A stretch of DNA of 64,000 nt from positions 99,704 through 163,703 of the forward strand of contig NZ_JAFBEP010000005.1 of the NCBI RefSeq assembly GCF_016908775.1. Direction: 5' to 3'. Shown piece by piece: positions 27,938 through 35,981 of the stretch (positions are counted from its first letter, which is position 1; each line of letters starts with the position of its first letter). Source of the DNA: Defluviitalea raffinosedens (GTDB taxonomy: Bacteria > Bacillota > Clostridia > Lachnospirales > Defluviitaleaceae). The position numbers and the translations under genes were made by a program. The notes under the pieces are model-generated. The model was given only the letters and a program-made list of their open reading frames with translations, ran no database searches and had not been told where the DNA came from.

Positions 27938-29110
27938 TTACTTTAATATCTCCTTTAAAAAGCTTGTACCGCCGATGTCTCCCTGGATATCAAAGATATC
28001 AAGAATGGTTGCTCCGATATCGGCAAAAGTATCTCTTGTTCCAATGGATGTGTTTTCTTTAATTTTCTTTCCATAGACAAGCATTGGAGTATATTCTCTG
28101 GAATGATCCGTACTGGGCGTTCCCGGGTCGCAGCCGTGATCGGCTGTAATGATTAAAATATCATCGTCTTTCATTTTGTCTATGAATAACCCTAATTGCT
28201 TATCAAACTCTGTAGCCGCCTTAGCATATCCGTCGATATCGTTTCTATGACCATAAATCATGTCAAAATCCACCAGGTTAACAAAACATAAACCATTAAA
28301 CTCTTCATCCATAATCTGCAGAGTTTTGTTCATTCCATCTGTATTGCTGACAATCGAAACGGTTTTCTGTATGCCCTTTCCGGCAAAAATATCGTATATT
28401 TTCCCAACGCCTATGGTTTCAAGTCCAGATTGTTCTAAGTAATCTAACATTGTCTTCTTTGGTGGAATCAAAGAATAGTCGTGGCGATGGGCTGTTCTTT
28501 TAAAGTTTGGATATTCCCCCACAAAAGGTCTTGCAATGACTCTTCCTACGCCATGCTCTCCCTGTAAGATTTCTCTTGCAATAGTACAGTATTTGTATAA
28601 ATCCTCTAAAGGAACGATGTCCTCATGGGCTGCAATCTGAAAAACGCTGTCAGCAGAGGTATAAACAATTAAATCCCCTGTTTCTACATGCTGTTGTCCA
28701 TAATCACGAATAACATCCGTTCCGGAGTATGGCTTATTGCATAAAACATTTCTTCCGGTTCTTTTTCTGAATTCATTTAGTATTTTTTCAGGAAATCCGT
28801 TAGGATAGGTAGGGAAGGGTTTTTCTGAGATTAATCCGGCTATTTCCCAATGGCCTATGGTGGTATCTTTACCCATGGACTTTTCAGCCATTCTTCCGTA
28901 AGAACCTAGTGTATAGACTTCTTTATCTCCGCAGGATACACCGTCAATATTAAATAAACCAAGTTTTTTCATATTGGGTGTATGGTATTGACTGGATTTT
29001 ACAATAGACCCTAAGGTATTGCTTCCTTCATCTCCAAATAAAGCGGCATCCGGTAATTCTCCAATGCCAAAACTATCTAATACAATTAAGAAAACTCTTT
29101 TCGCTTTCAT
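27938..29110 (-). CDS. deoB: Phosphopentomutase
   Basis: This mutase interconverts (deoxy)ribose-1-phosphate and -5-phosphate, connecting the phosphorylases to DeoC and the pentose phosphate pathway. It is a 390-aa member of the alkaline phosphatase superfamily, with the N-terminal metal site VLDSFGIGELPDA, then KSMGKDTTIGHWEIAG with the phosphorylated Thr region, and the C-terminal metal block IITADHGCDPGTPSTDHSRE. AAAGGAGG precedes the ATG. It is the first gene of the nine-gene operon. Confidence 0.96.
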   Translation of the reverse strand: MKAKRVFLIVLDSFGIGELPDAALFGDEGSNTLGSIVKSSQYHTPNMKKLGLFNIDGVSCGDKEVYTLGSYGRMAEKSMGKDTTIGHWEIAGLISEKPFPTYPNGFPEKILNEFRKRTGRNVLCNKPYSGTDVIRDYGQQHVETGDLIVYTSADSVFQIAAHEDIVPLEDLYKYCTIAREILQGEHGVGRVIARPFVGEYPNFKRTAHRHDYSLIPPKKTMLDYLEQSGLETIGVGKIYDIFAGKGIQKTVSIVSNTDGMNKTLQIMDEEFNGLCFVNLVDFDMIYGHRNDIDGYAKAATEFDKQLGLFIDKMKDDDILIITADHGCDPGTPSTDHSREYTPMLVYGKKIKENTSIGTRDTFADIGATILDIFDIQGDIGGTSFLKEILK

Positions 29111-29435
29111 ATTGCCTCCTTTATCTGCTCACAAAATAACATTTTCAATTCCACATGCTCCAAAAAATTTAATTAAATATCAGTAAATTAATTATTTAGT
29201 ACTTTAACTGTATTATATTTGTTTTGCTAAATTCACAAAAGGTCACTTGTCCCTTTTTGGAGCCAAAATAATTTTTATATAATTTACTGAAATTTTTACA
29301 GATTTTTTTGGATACAATGCACAATTTTATTGTCTGAACTTAAAAATTCGCCGAAATATCCTACAATCCAATAAAAAATACTCTATAGAAGAGACGTATA
29401 ACTGTCCCTCTATAGAGTATCAACAAGGAGATGAT
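29111..29435. other. 325-bp region with the nucleoside operon promoter area
   Basis: No gene is seen. On the minus strand a TATAAT (29212-29217) with a TTGTGA-like -35 (29233-29238) at a short 15-bp spacing is the best promoter candidate for the deoB-to-bmpA operon, giving a leader of about 100 nt. No DeoR- or CytR-type operator could be identified with confidence. Confidence 0.35.
29371..29420 (-). terminator. Terminator downstream of the GGDEF-EAL gene
   Basis: A 12-bp perfect stem, ATACTCTATAGA (29378-29389) with its complement at 29409-29420, is followed on the minus strand by TTTTTAT. It is 16 bp after the stop codon. Confidence 0.85.
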
Positions 29436-31322
29436 TTATTGATTGATTTCCAATTTTTTGAGGATTTCATTGTATGGTAATGGTTTTGAAAATAGATAAC
29501 CTTGTATTTTATTGCATTTTTGTTTTCTCAAATATTCCATTTGTTCTTCTGTTTCAACGCCTTCAGCTACAACACACAAATCCATGATTCTTCCTATTTT
29601 CACCATCAAATGGATTAAAGACTTATTTCTTTTGTCTAAACAGATATTATCAATAAAAGTTTTATCAATTTTTAATGTAGATATAGGAAGATGTTTTAAA
29701 TAATGCAAGGAAGAATAGCCTTTACCAAAGTCATCTAATGCAATCTTTACACCTATCGCCTTTAGAAGTTTTAATTTTTTTGCTATGGTTTCATAAGATT
29801 CCATAAGAATAGATTCTGTAATCTCTAACTCTATATATTGAGGATCAATTTTTACCAATTCCAGAATCTCTGTCACCATATCTACAAAATCGTCTTGTAA
29901 TAACTGCAGCATAGAAATATTAACAGACATGGTCAAATCCGTATACCCTCTATCGTGAAGATGCTTTAAAAACATACAGCTGTTTCTTAATACCCATTCT
30001 CCAATGGGTATGATTAAACGGGTATCTTCTGCAACGCTGATAAATTTGTTCGGGGGAACATACCCAAGTTCAGGGTTCTTCCATCTTAAAAGAGCTTCAA
30101 AACCCGAAATCCGGTTTGTACTGATATCTAACTGAGGCTGATAATATAATTCAAATTCATTCTTTTCTAAAGCGGTTCTAAGATGCTTTGCTATCCGAGT
30201 ACGTTCGGTCATGGCTTCATTCATCGGCTGATTAAAAATAATAATTTTATTTTTACCTGCTTCTTTTGCTCTAAACACAGCAATATCGGCATTTTTTAGG
30301 AGCTCATCAATGGTTTTTCCATGTTCCGGGAATATGGATATTCCTATACTGGCCGTTATGACCATGGAACTTCTGTTAATTTCCAAAGGTTTATCCAAAT
30401 CCCTTAATACATTGACTGCTAATTTCTCAACATCACTTATTTCTTCAAAGTTTTCCAGTAAGATGATATATTCATCTCCACCTAATCTATAAATACTGGT
30501 ATGCTCATTCTGAAATTTTGTCAGCCTTTGGCCTATTTCTTTCAGTAAGAAATCTCCTAAAGTATGCCCCATGGAGTCATTGATATATTTGAAATTATCA
30601 ATATCTACATAAAGTAATCCTATTTTTTTAGGGTGCTCCTGATCCATAAGGTCACTCAACGTATGGGTAAAGGCATTTCTATTCTTTAAACCTGTTAATT
30701 GATCATGATAAGCAAGATGCTGTAATTTCTGTTCATATGCTTTTACTTCTGTAATATCTGTATGGGATCCCACTAAATAATAAGTGGCTCCTTTTTCATC
30801 AAAGGAAACTTTTCCTCTTTCCTGTATCCATTTATACTTCCCGTCTTTAGTTTTAATTCTATATTCGCATTGATAAAAAGGCGTTTTATTTTTTTTATGC
30901 TCTGAGATTACTTTCTGGATAATATCTTTATCTTCAGGATGAATGAGAACTTCCCAACCGTCTAAAGCCTCCATATCTTCCTGAGTATAACCAGTAATCT
31001 CATACCAACGGGCTGAAAATACTCTTTGATTATTTTTTTCCTCCCATATCGCGTCATTGGCAGCCTCTGTAATGAACCTATATCTTTTTTCACTCACTTT
31101 TTTTAAGGTCAAATAGGTAAAGCAGTAAATGAGAATTCCACTGGTAAGAACATACCCCCATCCTTTGATCATGTTGACAGAGGTCATTAATTCTATGTCT
31201 TTGACAACAGCAACAACGACTATATCCGACATTAAAATCCACAAAACTCCTATAAATAGATATATTAAGCATATCTTAATGGCTATTTTTTTATAGTCAT
31301 ATATTTTTTCATTCTCCAGCAT
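29436..31322 (-). CDS. Membrane-bound PAS-GGDEF-EAL cyclic-di-GMP enzyme
   Basis: A 628-aa protein with two N-terminal helices (about 12-35 and 42-65), a PAS/PAC sensor (about 80-195), a GGDEF domain (about 200-360, signature RLGGDEYI near residue 281) and an EAL domain (about 375-625, GFEALLRW near 411). The EAL set is complete: SVNIS, EITES, DDFGKGYSSL, LKIDKTF, AEGVET and QGYLFSKP, so it is probably an active phosphodiesterase. GGDEY can be active, but no RxxD inhibitory site is seen just before it. It starts 27 bp after a Spo0E-like gene, suggesting one transcript, with AAGGTG before the ATG. Confidence 0.93.
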   Translation of the reverse strand: MLENEKIYDYKKIAIKICLIYLFIGVLWILMSDIVVVAVVKDIELMTSVNMIKGWGYVLTSGILIYCFTYLTLKKVSEKRYRFITEAANDAIWEEKNNQRVFSARWYEITGYTQEDMEALDGWEVLIHPEDKDIIQKVISEHKKNKTPFYQCEYRIKTKDGKYKWIQERGKVSFDEKGATYYLVGSHTDITEVKAYEQKLQHLAYHDQLTGLKNRNAFTHTLSDLMDQEHPKKIGLLYVDIDNFKYINDSMGHTLGDFLLKEIGQRLTKFQNEHTSIYRLGGDEYIILLENFEEISDVEKLAVNVLRDLDKPLEINRSSMVITASIGISIFPEHGKTIDELLKNADIAVFRAKEAGKNKIIIFNQPMNEAMTERTRIAKHLRTALEKNEFELYYQPQLDISTNRISGFEALLRWKNPELGYVPPNKFISVAEDTRLIIPIGEWVLRNSCMFLKHLHDRGYTDLTMSVNISMLQLLQDDFVDMVTEILELVKIDPQYIELEITESILMESYETIAKKLKLLKAIGVKIALDDFGKGYSSLHYLKHLPISTLKIDKTFIDNICLDKRNKSLIHLMVKIGRIMDLCVVAEGVETEEQMEYLRKQKCNKIQGYLFSKPLPYNEILKKLEINQ

Positions 31323-31349
31323 CTTAGCACCTTCTTTTATACCTATTTG

Positions 31350-31505
31350 CTACAATTCCTTCTTCTCACAATTTTGCTCTTTTAAATAGTTAACCACTAA
31401 AAAATCTAACTTCTGACTGATATTTAAGATTTCTTCATAAGTATACTCTTCTGATGCAATCATTTCGTTTAAAGATTCCTGTAGCTCTTTTAATTTGTTA
31501 CACAC
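31350..31505 (-). CDS. Spo0E-like sporulation regulatory protein
   Basis: A 51-aa protein starting at GTG 31503-31505, five bases after GGAGAGGG. The whole sequence fits the Spo0E-like aspartyl-phosphatase family: an amphipathic helix, KLKELQESLNEMIAS, a short turn, then EEILNISQKLDFLVVNYLK. The Ser-Gln-x-Leu-Asp motif, here SQKLD, is the family hallmark and contacts the phospho-aspartate of Spo0A. These proteins dephosphorylate Spo0A-P and delay sporulation. It is the first gene of an apparent pair with the membrane GGDEF-EAL protein 27 bp downstream. It supports a spore-forming host. Confidence 0.85.
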   Translation of the reverse strand: MCNKLKELQESLNEMIASEEYTYEEILNISQKLDFLVVNYLKEQNCEKKEL

Positions 31506-31674
31506 ACTTTCCCTCTCCTACCTATATTATAAATTTTTATTCATCGTATAACTTCTCCTGGAATTACCAGAAACGTTTCCAAGAAAAGTTTTGTACCATG
31601 TTCTTCTATATAATACAAGATTTTTTATTGGAAAGAATGTAAAAAAATAAGTATATACCCCGAAAAAAATCAGG

Positions 31675-32760
31675 TTATTTATTAAATTGACTTGGAGTCA
31701 TACCAGTATATTTTTTGAATATCTTACTAAAATATTCAACATCCTTATATCCTAGCATGTCACTGATCTCATATATCTTCAGTCTACCTTCTGCTATCAA
31801 AACTTTAGCCCTCTCCATCTTAATTCTTGTAAGATACTGCTTAATAGACATTCCTGTTTTTTGCTTAAATACCTCACTGATATAATTTTTATGCATGTAT
31901 AGTTTTTCTGCAATAAAGGTGAGAGAAAGTTTGTCCTCAGAATTTTTCAATACACAATCACAAATTTGAACAATCGTATCATTATAAGTTTTAGTACAAT
32001 ACAATTGATCCAGAAGATCAAAAATACTTTTTATTTTATCCATGAATGCTTCTCTAAGCTCCCTGATATCCTTGCAATTTAAAAAATCAATCCCATCTAT
32101 TTCCTTTGAATGAATAAATTTTTCTAGCCACTTTTTGTTCTCTATTATATTGTCTAAGATCGCACGAAATACCTTTCTTAAAGCTCTTTCTATTTTAAGA
32201 AATTCAAAATCCAGATGAACTTCTATTCTATCTAACATCCGTGATAATGCCTCGATATATTCCATATCTCCATGCTCTATAAGATGTGCAATTTGCTTCA
32301 CCTCTGTATCAGAAAAGAATACTTCTACAATTTCTTCTAAATTTTTTCGAAGATTTTTTAATTTTTCTTTTTCCCTGCTTTTGACTATGATATGCTTTTT
32401 GGCTCTATGGAGTAATTTCTTAAACTCTTCTTCACAAACAGGTTTGGACATATAGTCAAAGGCTCCTAATATAATGCCTTGCCTCGTATATGTAAAATCT
32501 GTATAGTCACTTAATAATACAACACATGGACATAAATCTTTCTCCATAATTTTTTCAAGCAGTTCCAACCCGTTGATCTTCGGCATTTTGATATCGGTTA
32601 TCACTAAGTCCATCGATTTTTGTTCCAGAATCTCCAGAGCTTCCTGTCCATTGGATGCTTCCTCTAAAATGACAAAGCCTGTCGATTCTCCCCATACCCT
32701 AAGCCGCTTGATTTCTCTTCGAACAATATCCATATCATCCACAATAAGCACGTTAAGCAC
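31675..32760 (-). CDS. Response regulator with AraC-type DNA-binding domain (YesN-like)
   Basis: A 361-aa regulator. The receiver domain (1-125) has the acidic pair in LIVDDMD, the phosphorylated Asp near residue 56 in LVITDIKMPKING, and the conserved Lys in YMSKPV. A helical linker (130-250) leads to an AraC HTH domain (255-361) with KLSLTFIAEKLYMHKNYISE and ISDMLGYKDVEYFSKIFKKY, ending TGMTPSQF. Translation starts at GTG after AGGAGGAG. It lies 23 bp after a histidine kinase gene, which is its probable partner. YesN-type regulators commonly control carbohydrate uptake, but the target here is unknown. Confidence 0.92.
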   Translation of the reverse strand: MLNVLIVDDMDIVRREIKRLRVWGESTGFVILEEASNGQEALEILEQKSMDLVITDIKMPKINGLELLEKIMEKDLCPCVVLLSDYTDFTYTRQGIILGAFDYMSKPVCEEEFKKLLHRAKKHIIVKSREKEKLKNLRKNLEEIVEVFFSDTEVKQIAHLIEHGDMEYIEALSRMLDRIEVHLDFEFLKIERALRKVFRAILDNIIENKKWLEKFIHSKEIDGIDFLNCKDIRELREAFMDKIKSIFDLLDQLYCTKTYNDTIVQICDCVLKNSEDKLSLTFIAEKLYMHKNYISEVFKQKTGMSIKQYLTRIKMERAKVLIAEGRLKIYEISDMLGYKDVEYFSKIFKKYTGMTPSQFNK

Positions 32761-32783
32761 TTTTTCTCTCCTCCTAAACCTTC

Positions 32784-34319
32784 TTACCAGGAAAATGGCA
32801 AAGTGAAATATATCGTGGCTCCAACGTTAACTTGTCCTTCTATCCAGGTCCTGCCTCCATGTTTTTCTATGATTTTTTTAATCGTCACTAGCCCTATGCC
32901 TGTCCCTTCAAATTCATCACTGGTATGTAACCTTTGAAAAATTCCAAATAACTTTTTTGAATAATCCATATTAAATCCTATGCCATTATCTTTGACATAG
33001 AAAATATATTCATCTGAAGTAATCGTATTGCCTATAGTGATTTTTGGTTTTTCTGTGTTTTTTGTAAACTTAAAGGCGTTAGAAAGAATATTGTATACTA
33101 CTTGTCTTAATAAAAGTTTATCCCCATAAACATTGGGAAGGACTGTCTCAATGACTAAAGTGACTTCTCTTTCTGAATTTGTAAGCTGTAATTCATTAAA
33201 TACGGAAAGAAACATTTCTTTTATATTAATTTCTTCTTTATTTAATTCTTTTTTTGATGTCATGGAATACTCTAAAAGATGATTAATCATACTGATTAAA
33301 TCTTTACATATGCCTCTTATATTCTGAATAATATCTACGGCATCGCTATGTAGGTTCTCTCCATGGTCTTCATACATGATTCGACTGTAACTGTCTATAG
33401 CCCTAAGGGGTGATTTTAAATCATGGGATACAGTATATGTGAAAGATTCTAATTCATCTATCGCCTTACTAAGTTCTGCAGTTCTTACAGAAACTCTTTC
33501 CTCTAATTCTTCATTGAGTTTTTTAATTTCTTTGATGGCCATTTTATATTCTGAAATATTCTCAAAAATAACACCTATTTGATTGTCTGATATCTTAAAA
33601 GCATTGACTATATAATAAGCATTCGCTTTTCCATAATATGTTTCAAATCGTTCAGTCCTGCCTGTTTCCAATATTCTCTCAAAAATGTTTAGTTCTAAGT
33701 TGGGATAACCGAAGACTTCCACCCATGTTTTCCCAACAACATTGTCAATATGTATGTTTACTTGTTTTTTAAAACTCGGATTGACATTTAAAAACTTAAT
33801 ATCTACTAGTTTTTTATCTTCATTAAATATGGGTTCAACTACAAAAAAGCCATTCAACATTTTTTCAAATAACAAACGATATTGATGTTCTTTAAGCATC
33901 AAATTCTCTTGTGTCTTTATCAATTCTTTATATTGGCTCTTAATTTTATGATCAGAAGCACTCAATTCTTTATTAAGATGGCTTAACTCTTTATGCTTCA
34001 TTTCTAGCTCTTTTTTCATTCTATTAATCTTTTTGATATGAAAAAGCAACATACAAATAAAACTTGCCAATATAATAAAGACAAACACTGCGATAATGAC
34101 TATATCACGATATATCCCAAAACAGGTATAGATATCCTTCTCATTGACGCCATTCGTCTGGTCATCAATCCTGGGAAGTTCTTTGTGATAAGAATTGAGA
34201 ATAAGTATGTTTTTTGGAGATTGTTCTGCATAATTATACTGCATTTCGCCTAAACTGACTAAAACGAATATGAAAAAGCCAAATACTACTTTAGGCCAAT
34301 GCCTGTCCCTTTTTATCAT
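32784..34319 (-). CDS. Sensor histidine kinase with PAS domain and shortened extracellular sensor
   Basis: A 511-aa kinase. A first membrane helix (about 10-28) is followed by NILILNSYHKELPRIDDQ, which looks like the start of the periplasmic ABC substrate-binding-type sensor of some kinases. Only about 25 residues later comes a second membrane helix (about 72-95), so most of that sensor seems deleted. Then a coiled coil (95-150), PAS (150-260), HisKA with SHDLKSPLRAI near residue 298, and HATPase blocks NILSNAFKF, KDNGIGF and GTGIGLVTIKKIIEKHGG. GGAGGG precedes the ATG. It pairs with the AraC-type regulator downstream. Without the sensor it may respond to intracellular cues through PAS. Confidence 0.9.
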   Translation of the reverse strand: MIKRDRHWPKVVFGFFIFVLVSLGEMQYNYAEQSPKNILILNSYHKELPRIDDQTNGVNEKDIYTCFGIYRDIVIIAVFVFIILASFICMLLFHIKKINRMKKELEMKHKELSHLNKELSASDHKIKSQYKELIKTQENLMLKEHQYRLLFEKMLNGFFVVEPIFNEDKKLVDIKFLNVNPSFKKQVNIHIDNVVGKTWVEVFGYPNLELNIFERILETGRTERFETYYGKANAYYIVNAFKISDNQIGVIFENISEYKMAIKEIKKLNEELEERVSVRTAELSKAIDELESFTYTVSHDLKSPLRAIDSYSRIMYEDHGENLHSDAVDIIQNIRGICKDLISMINHLLEYSMTSKKELNKEEINIKEMFLSVFNELQLTNSEREVTLVIETVLPNVYGDKLLLRQVVYNILSNAFKFTKNTEKPKITIGNTITSDEYIFYVKDNGIGFNMDYSKKLFGIFQRLHTSDEFEGTGIGLVTIKKIIEKHGGRTWIEGQVNVGATIYFTLPFSW

Positions 34320-34649
34320 CGAATCCCTCCAATAACCATACTGCCTTTATTGGTTTCGTCGATTCTCAAAAAATTTCCGCCAAAGCTTTTTCTCAGCGGA
34401 AACTTTTATTATACCCTATATCATTTCATCCTATATAAAGGAAATCCAAATAAGGTTTTACATTATTATATAAAAATTGCTAACCCAACAAAGGAAATTA
34501 TACTGCAATTATTAATCTCTTTCAACAAAATTCTTTATTTTATGTCTATTATTTGTCCAGATGATACTAGCTTCGTGTTATTGCAACGATTTCTTGAAGA
34601 AGGATGTATGACATATGAAGAATAAAATATAAATGGCTATCTAAAAAGT
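34320..34649. other. 330-bp intergenic region between HDOD and kinase genes
   Basis: No convincing gene is seen on either strand. A plus-strand frame across it is low-complexity and unlike a protein. It holds one terminator-type hairpin (34374-34402) and presumably the kinase promoter on the minus strand. Confidence 0.4.
34365..34402 (-). terminator. Hairpin with U-run 55 bp before the kinase gene
   Basis: TTTCCGC (34374-34380) pairs with GCGGAAA (34396-34402), and on the minus strand a six-base T run follows. It is 250 bp after the HDOD stop but only about 55 bp before the kinase ATG, so it is either the HDOD terminator or a leader attenuator. Confidence 0.6.
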
Positions 34650-35513
34650 TTATAAAAACTTGAAGTTTATGATTTGATTAATTTTAGCTACTTCTTTGGG
34701 CAGCTTTTTAATAATTTCAATCACGAATTCTTTATTCACTCCTAAAGATTCCATCACCTTTTCAGAAAAAATAAATGCTGTTTTATTGCCTATTAATTTT
34801 TCATAATAATTCGCACTGATGGAATCTCCTAAATGTACGATCTGTATTTCTGTTGTATATTGGTTCGATAAAAATGGCGTATGATGAAATCCTACAATTT
34901 GTGCAATTTCATCCGGCAATCCCCATTCTTTACATATCCATCGACCAATTTCTGAATGGGTTATACCACCTAAAACTATTTTTTCTGCTACAATTTGATG
35001 CACACCTTTCTTTTGAAGGTCATAAATCTTATCCAAAGATTCAGGCAAACATACATCTAAAACTATAATTCCAATATCGTGAATAAGCCCATAAACAAAC
35101 ATCTTGTCTTTATCGCATAACCCTGTTTTCTCTGCGATCATTGAACTGGCAATGGATGTTCCAATACAATGTTTCATATAAATATTATGGTCAAAAATCT
35201 GAGCTCTTCCTGTTCTGTCTGGCAATAATAATCGGATAATATATGCGATTGCAATAATCCTAACATTTTTTGCGCCAAGATAAACCACTGCGTCCTTTAT
35301 ACTTACAATCTCGCGCTTTAATTTAGAGTGATCATTTAATACCTGAATTAAAACCTTTTCAAGTTGGGGATGATGGGAAAACTTTTCAATACATACATCC
35401 ATATTATAATTACAGGGATCAAAAAGCATATTTAAGATTTCTCCAAAAGATTTCGGAACTTCAGGTAAATGATTAGAGTTCTTTATGAGTTGAATAATTT
35501 TATGATTCTCCAT
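34650..35513 (-). CDS. HDOD domain signalling protein
   Basis: A 287-aa HDOD protein, a catalytically silent relative of HD phosphohydrolases found with c-di-GMP and two-component genes. The N-terminal helical half contains LPEVPKSFGEILNMLFDP and SIKDAVVYLGAKNVRIIA. The HD-like core has VYGLIHDIGIIVLD, with a residual His-Asp pair, and later THSEIGRWICKEWGLPDEI followed by a GFHH turn. AGGATGG precedes the ATG. Neighbours are EAL/GGDEF proteins, so a role in output or regulation of that signalling is plausible but unproved. Confidence 0.88.
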   Translation of the reverse strand: MENHKIIQLIKNSNHLPEVPKSFGEILNMLFDPCNYNMDVCIEKFSHHPQLEKVLIQVLNDHSKLKREIVSIKDAVVYLGAKNVRIIAIAYIIRLLLPDRTGRAQIFDHNIYMKHCIGTSIASSMIAEKTGLCDKDKMFVYGLIHDIGIIVLDVCLPESLDKIYDLQKKGVHQIVAEKIVLGGITHSEIGRWICKEWGLPDEIAQIVGFHHTPFLSNQYTTEIQIVHLGDSISANYYEKLIGNKTAFIFSEKVMESLGVNKEFVIEIIKKLPKEVAKINQIINFKFL

Positions 35514-35576
35514 ACACCATCCTACTTTCCTTTAAATTTATTTACAACCTCTATATTAAAATTGAAACTCTCTGTA

Positions 35577-35942
35577 CTAACTTCTCTTATCTATTGCTTC
35601 GGTTATTAAAAGCTTTGAAATATTCATTGCTTTTATTATATTTTTTAATCGGGTATATTGTGCAGAGCCCTCTTTACATTTGAACTGCGCTTTTTCACAT
35701 TTGCTGATAATTGAAGATACTGGTGCTAATGCTTCTTTCAATTCTCCATCCGTATATTTATAGACAGTGTTTTCACCTATTATGAGAGATTTTGAAAGAT
35801 ACAGCGCTTTTATCCTGTTTTTAAGAAGGGTATATTGGGGTGTACCTTCCTGGAATTTGGGCTGCATTTTTTCACAATTACTAATCGTTGAAGATACCAC
35901 ACGCAGAGCATTTTCTAATTCTTCTCTTGTAAAGTGATGCAT
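35577..35942 (-). CDS. Tandem-repeat protein of unknown function
   Basis: A 121-aa protein consisting of two copies of a unit of about 55 residues. Copy 1 (about 4-56) reads FTREELENALRVVSSTISNC and continues to TPQYTLLKNRIKALYLSKSLI. Copy 2 (about 62-114) reads YTDGELKEALAPVSSIISKC and continues to SAQYTRLKNIIKAMNISKLLI. Each unit is predicted helical, with a conserved Cys-Glu-Lys and a Gln-Tyr-Thr-x-Leu-Lys-Asn turn. I recall single-copy relatives in Clostridia, but no function. GAGGAGG precedes the ATG. It lies 39 bp before the next GGDEF-EAL gene's end, on the same strand, with no terminator seen between them, so co-transcription is likely. Confidence 0.75.
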   Translation of the reverse strand: MHHFTREELENALRVVSSTISNCEKMQPKFQEGTPQYTLLKNRIKALYLSKSLIIGENTVYKYTDGELKEALAPVSSIISKCEKAQFKCKEGSAQYTRLKNIIKAMNISKLLITEAIDKRS

Positions 35943-35981
35943 AATCTCCTCCTCAAATATCTAGGGTATTTTATAAAAAGG

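Noticed and set aside
31570..31579. GAAACGTTTC palindrome resembling a CcpA cre site upstream of the Spo0E-like gene
   Set aside because: It mismatches the cre consensus at the outer TG/CA positions and no promoter geometry supports it.
34299..34625. A 108-codon plus-strand open frame in the HDOD/kinase gap
   Set aside because: It starts inside the opposite-strand kinase gene, has no ribosome binding site and has low-complexity composition; it is probably chance.
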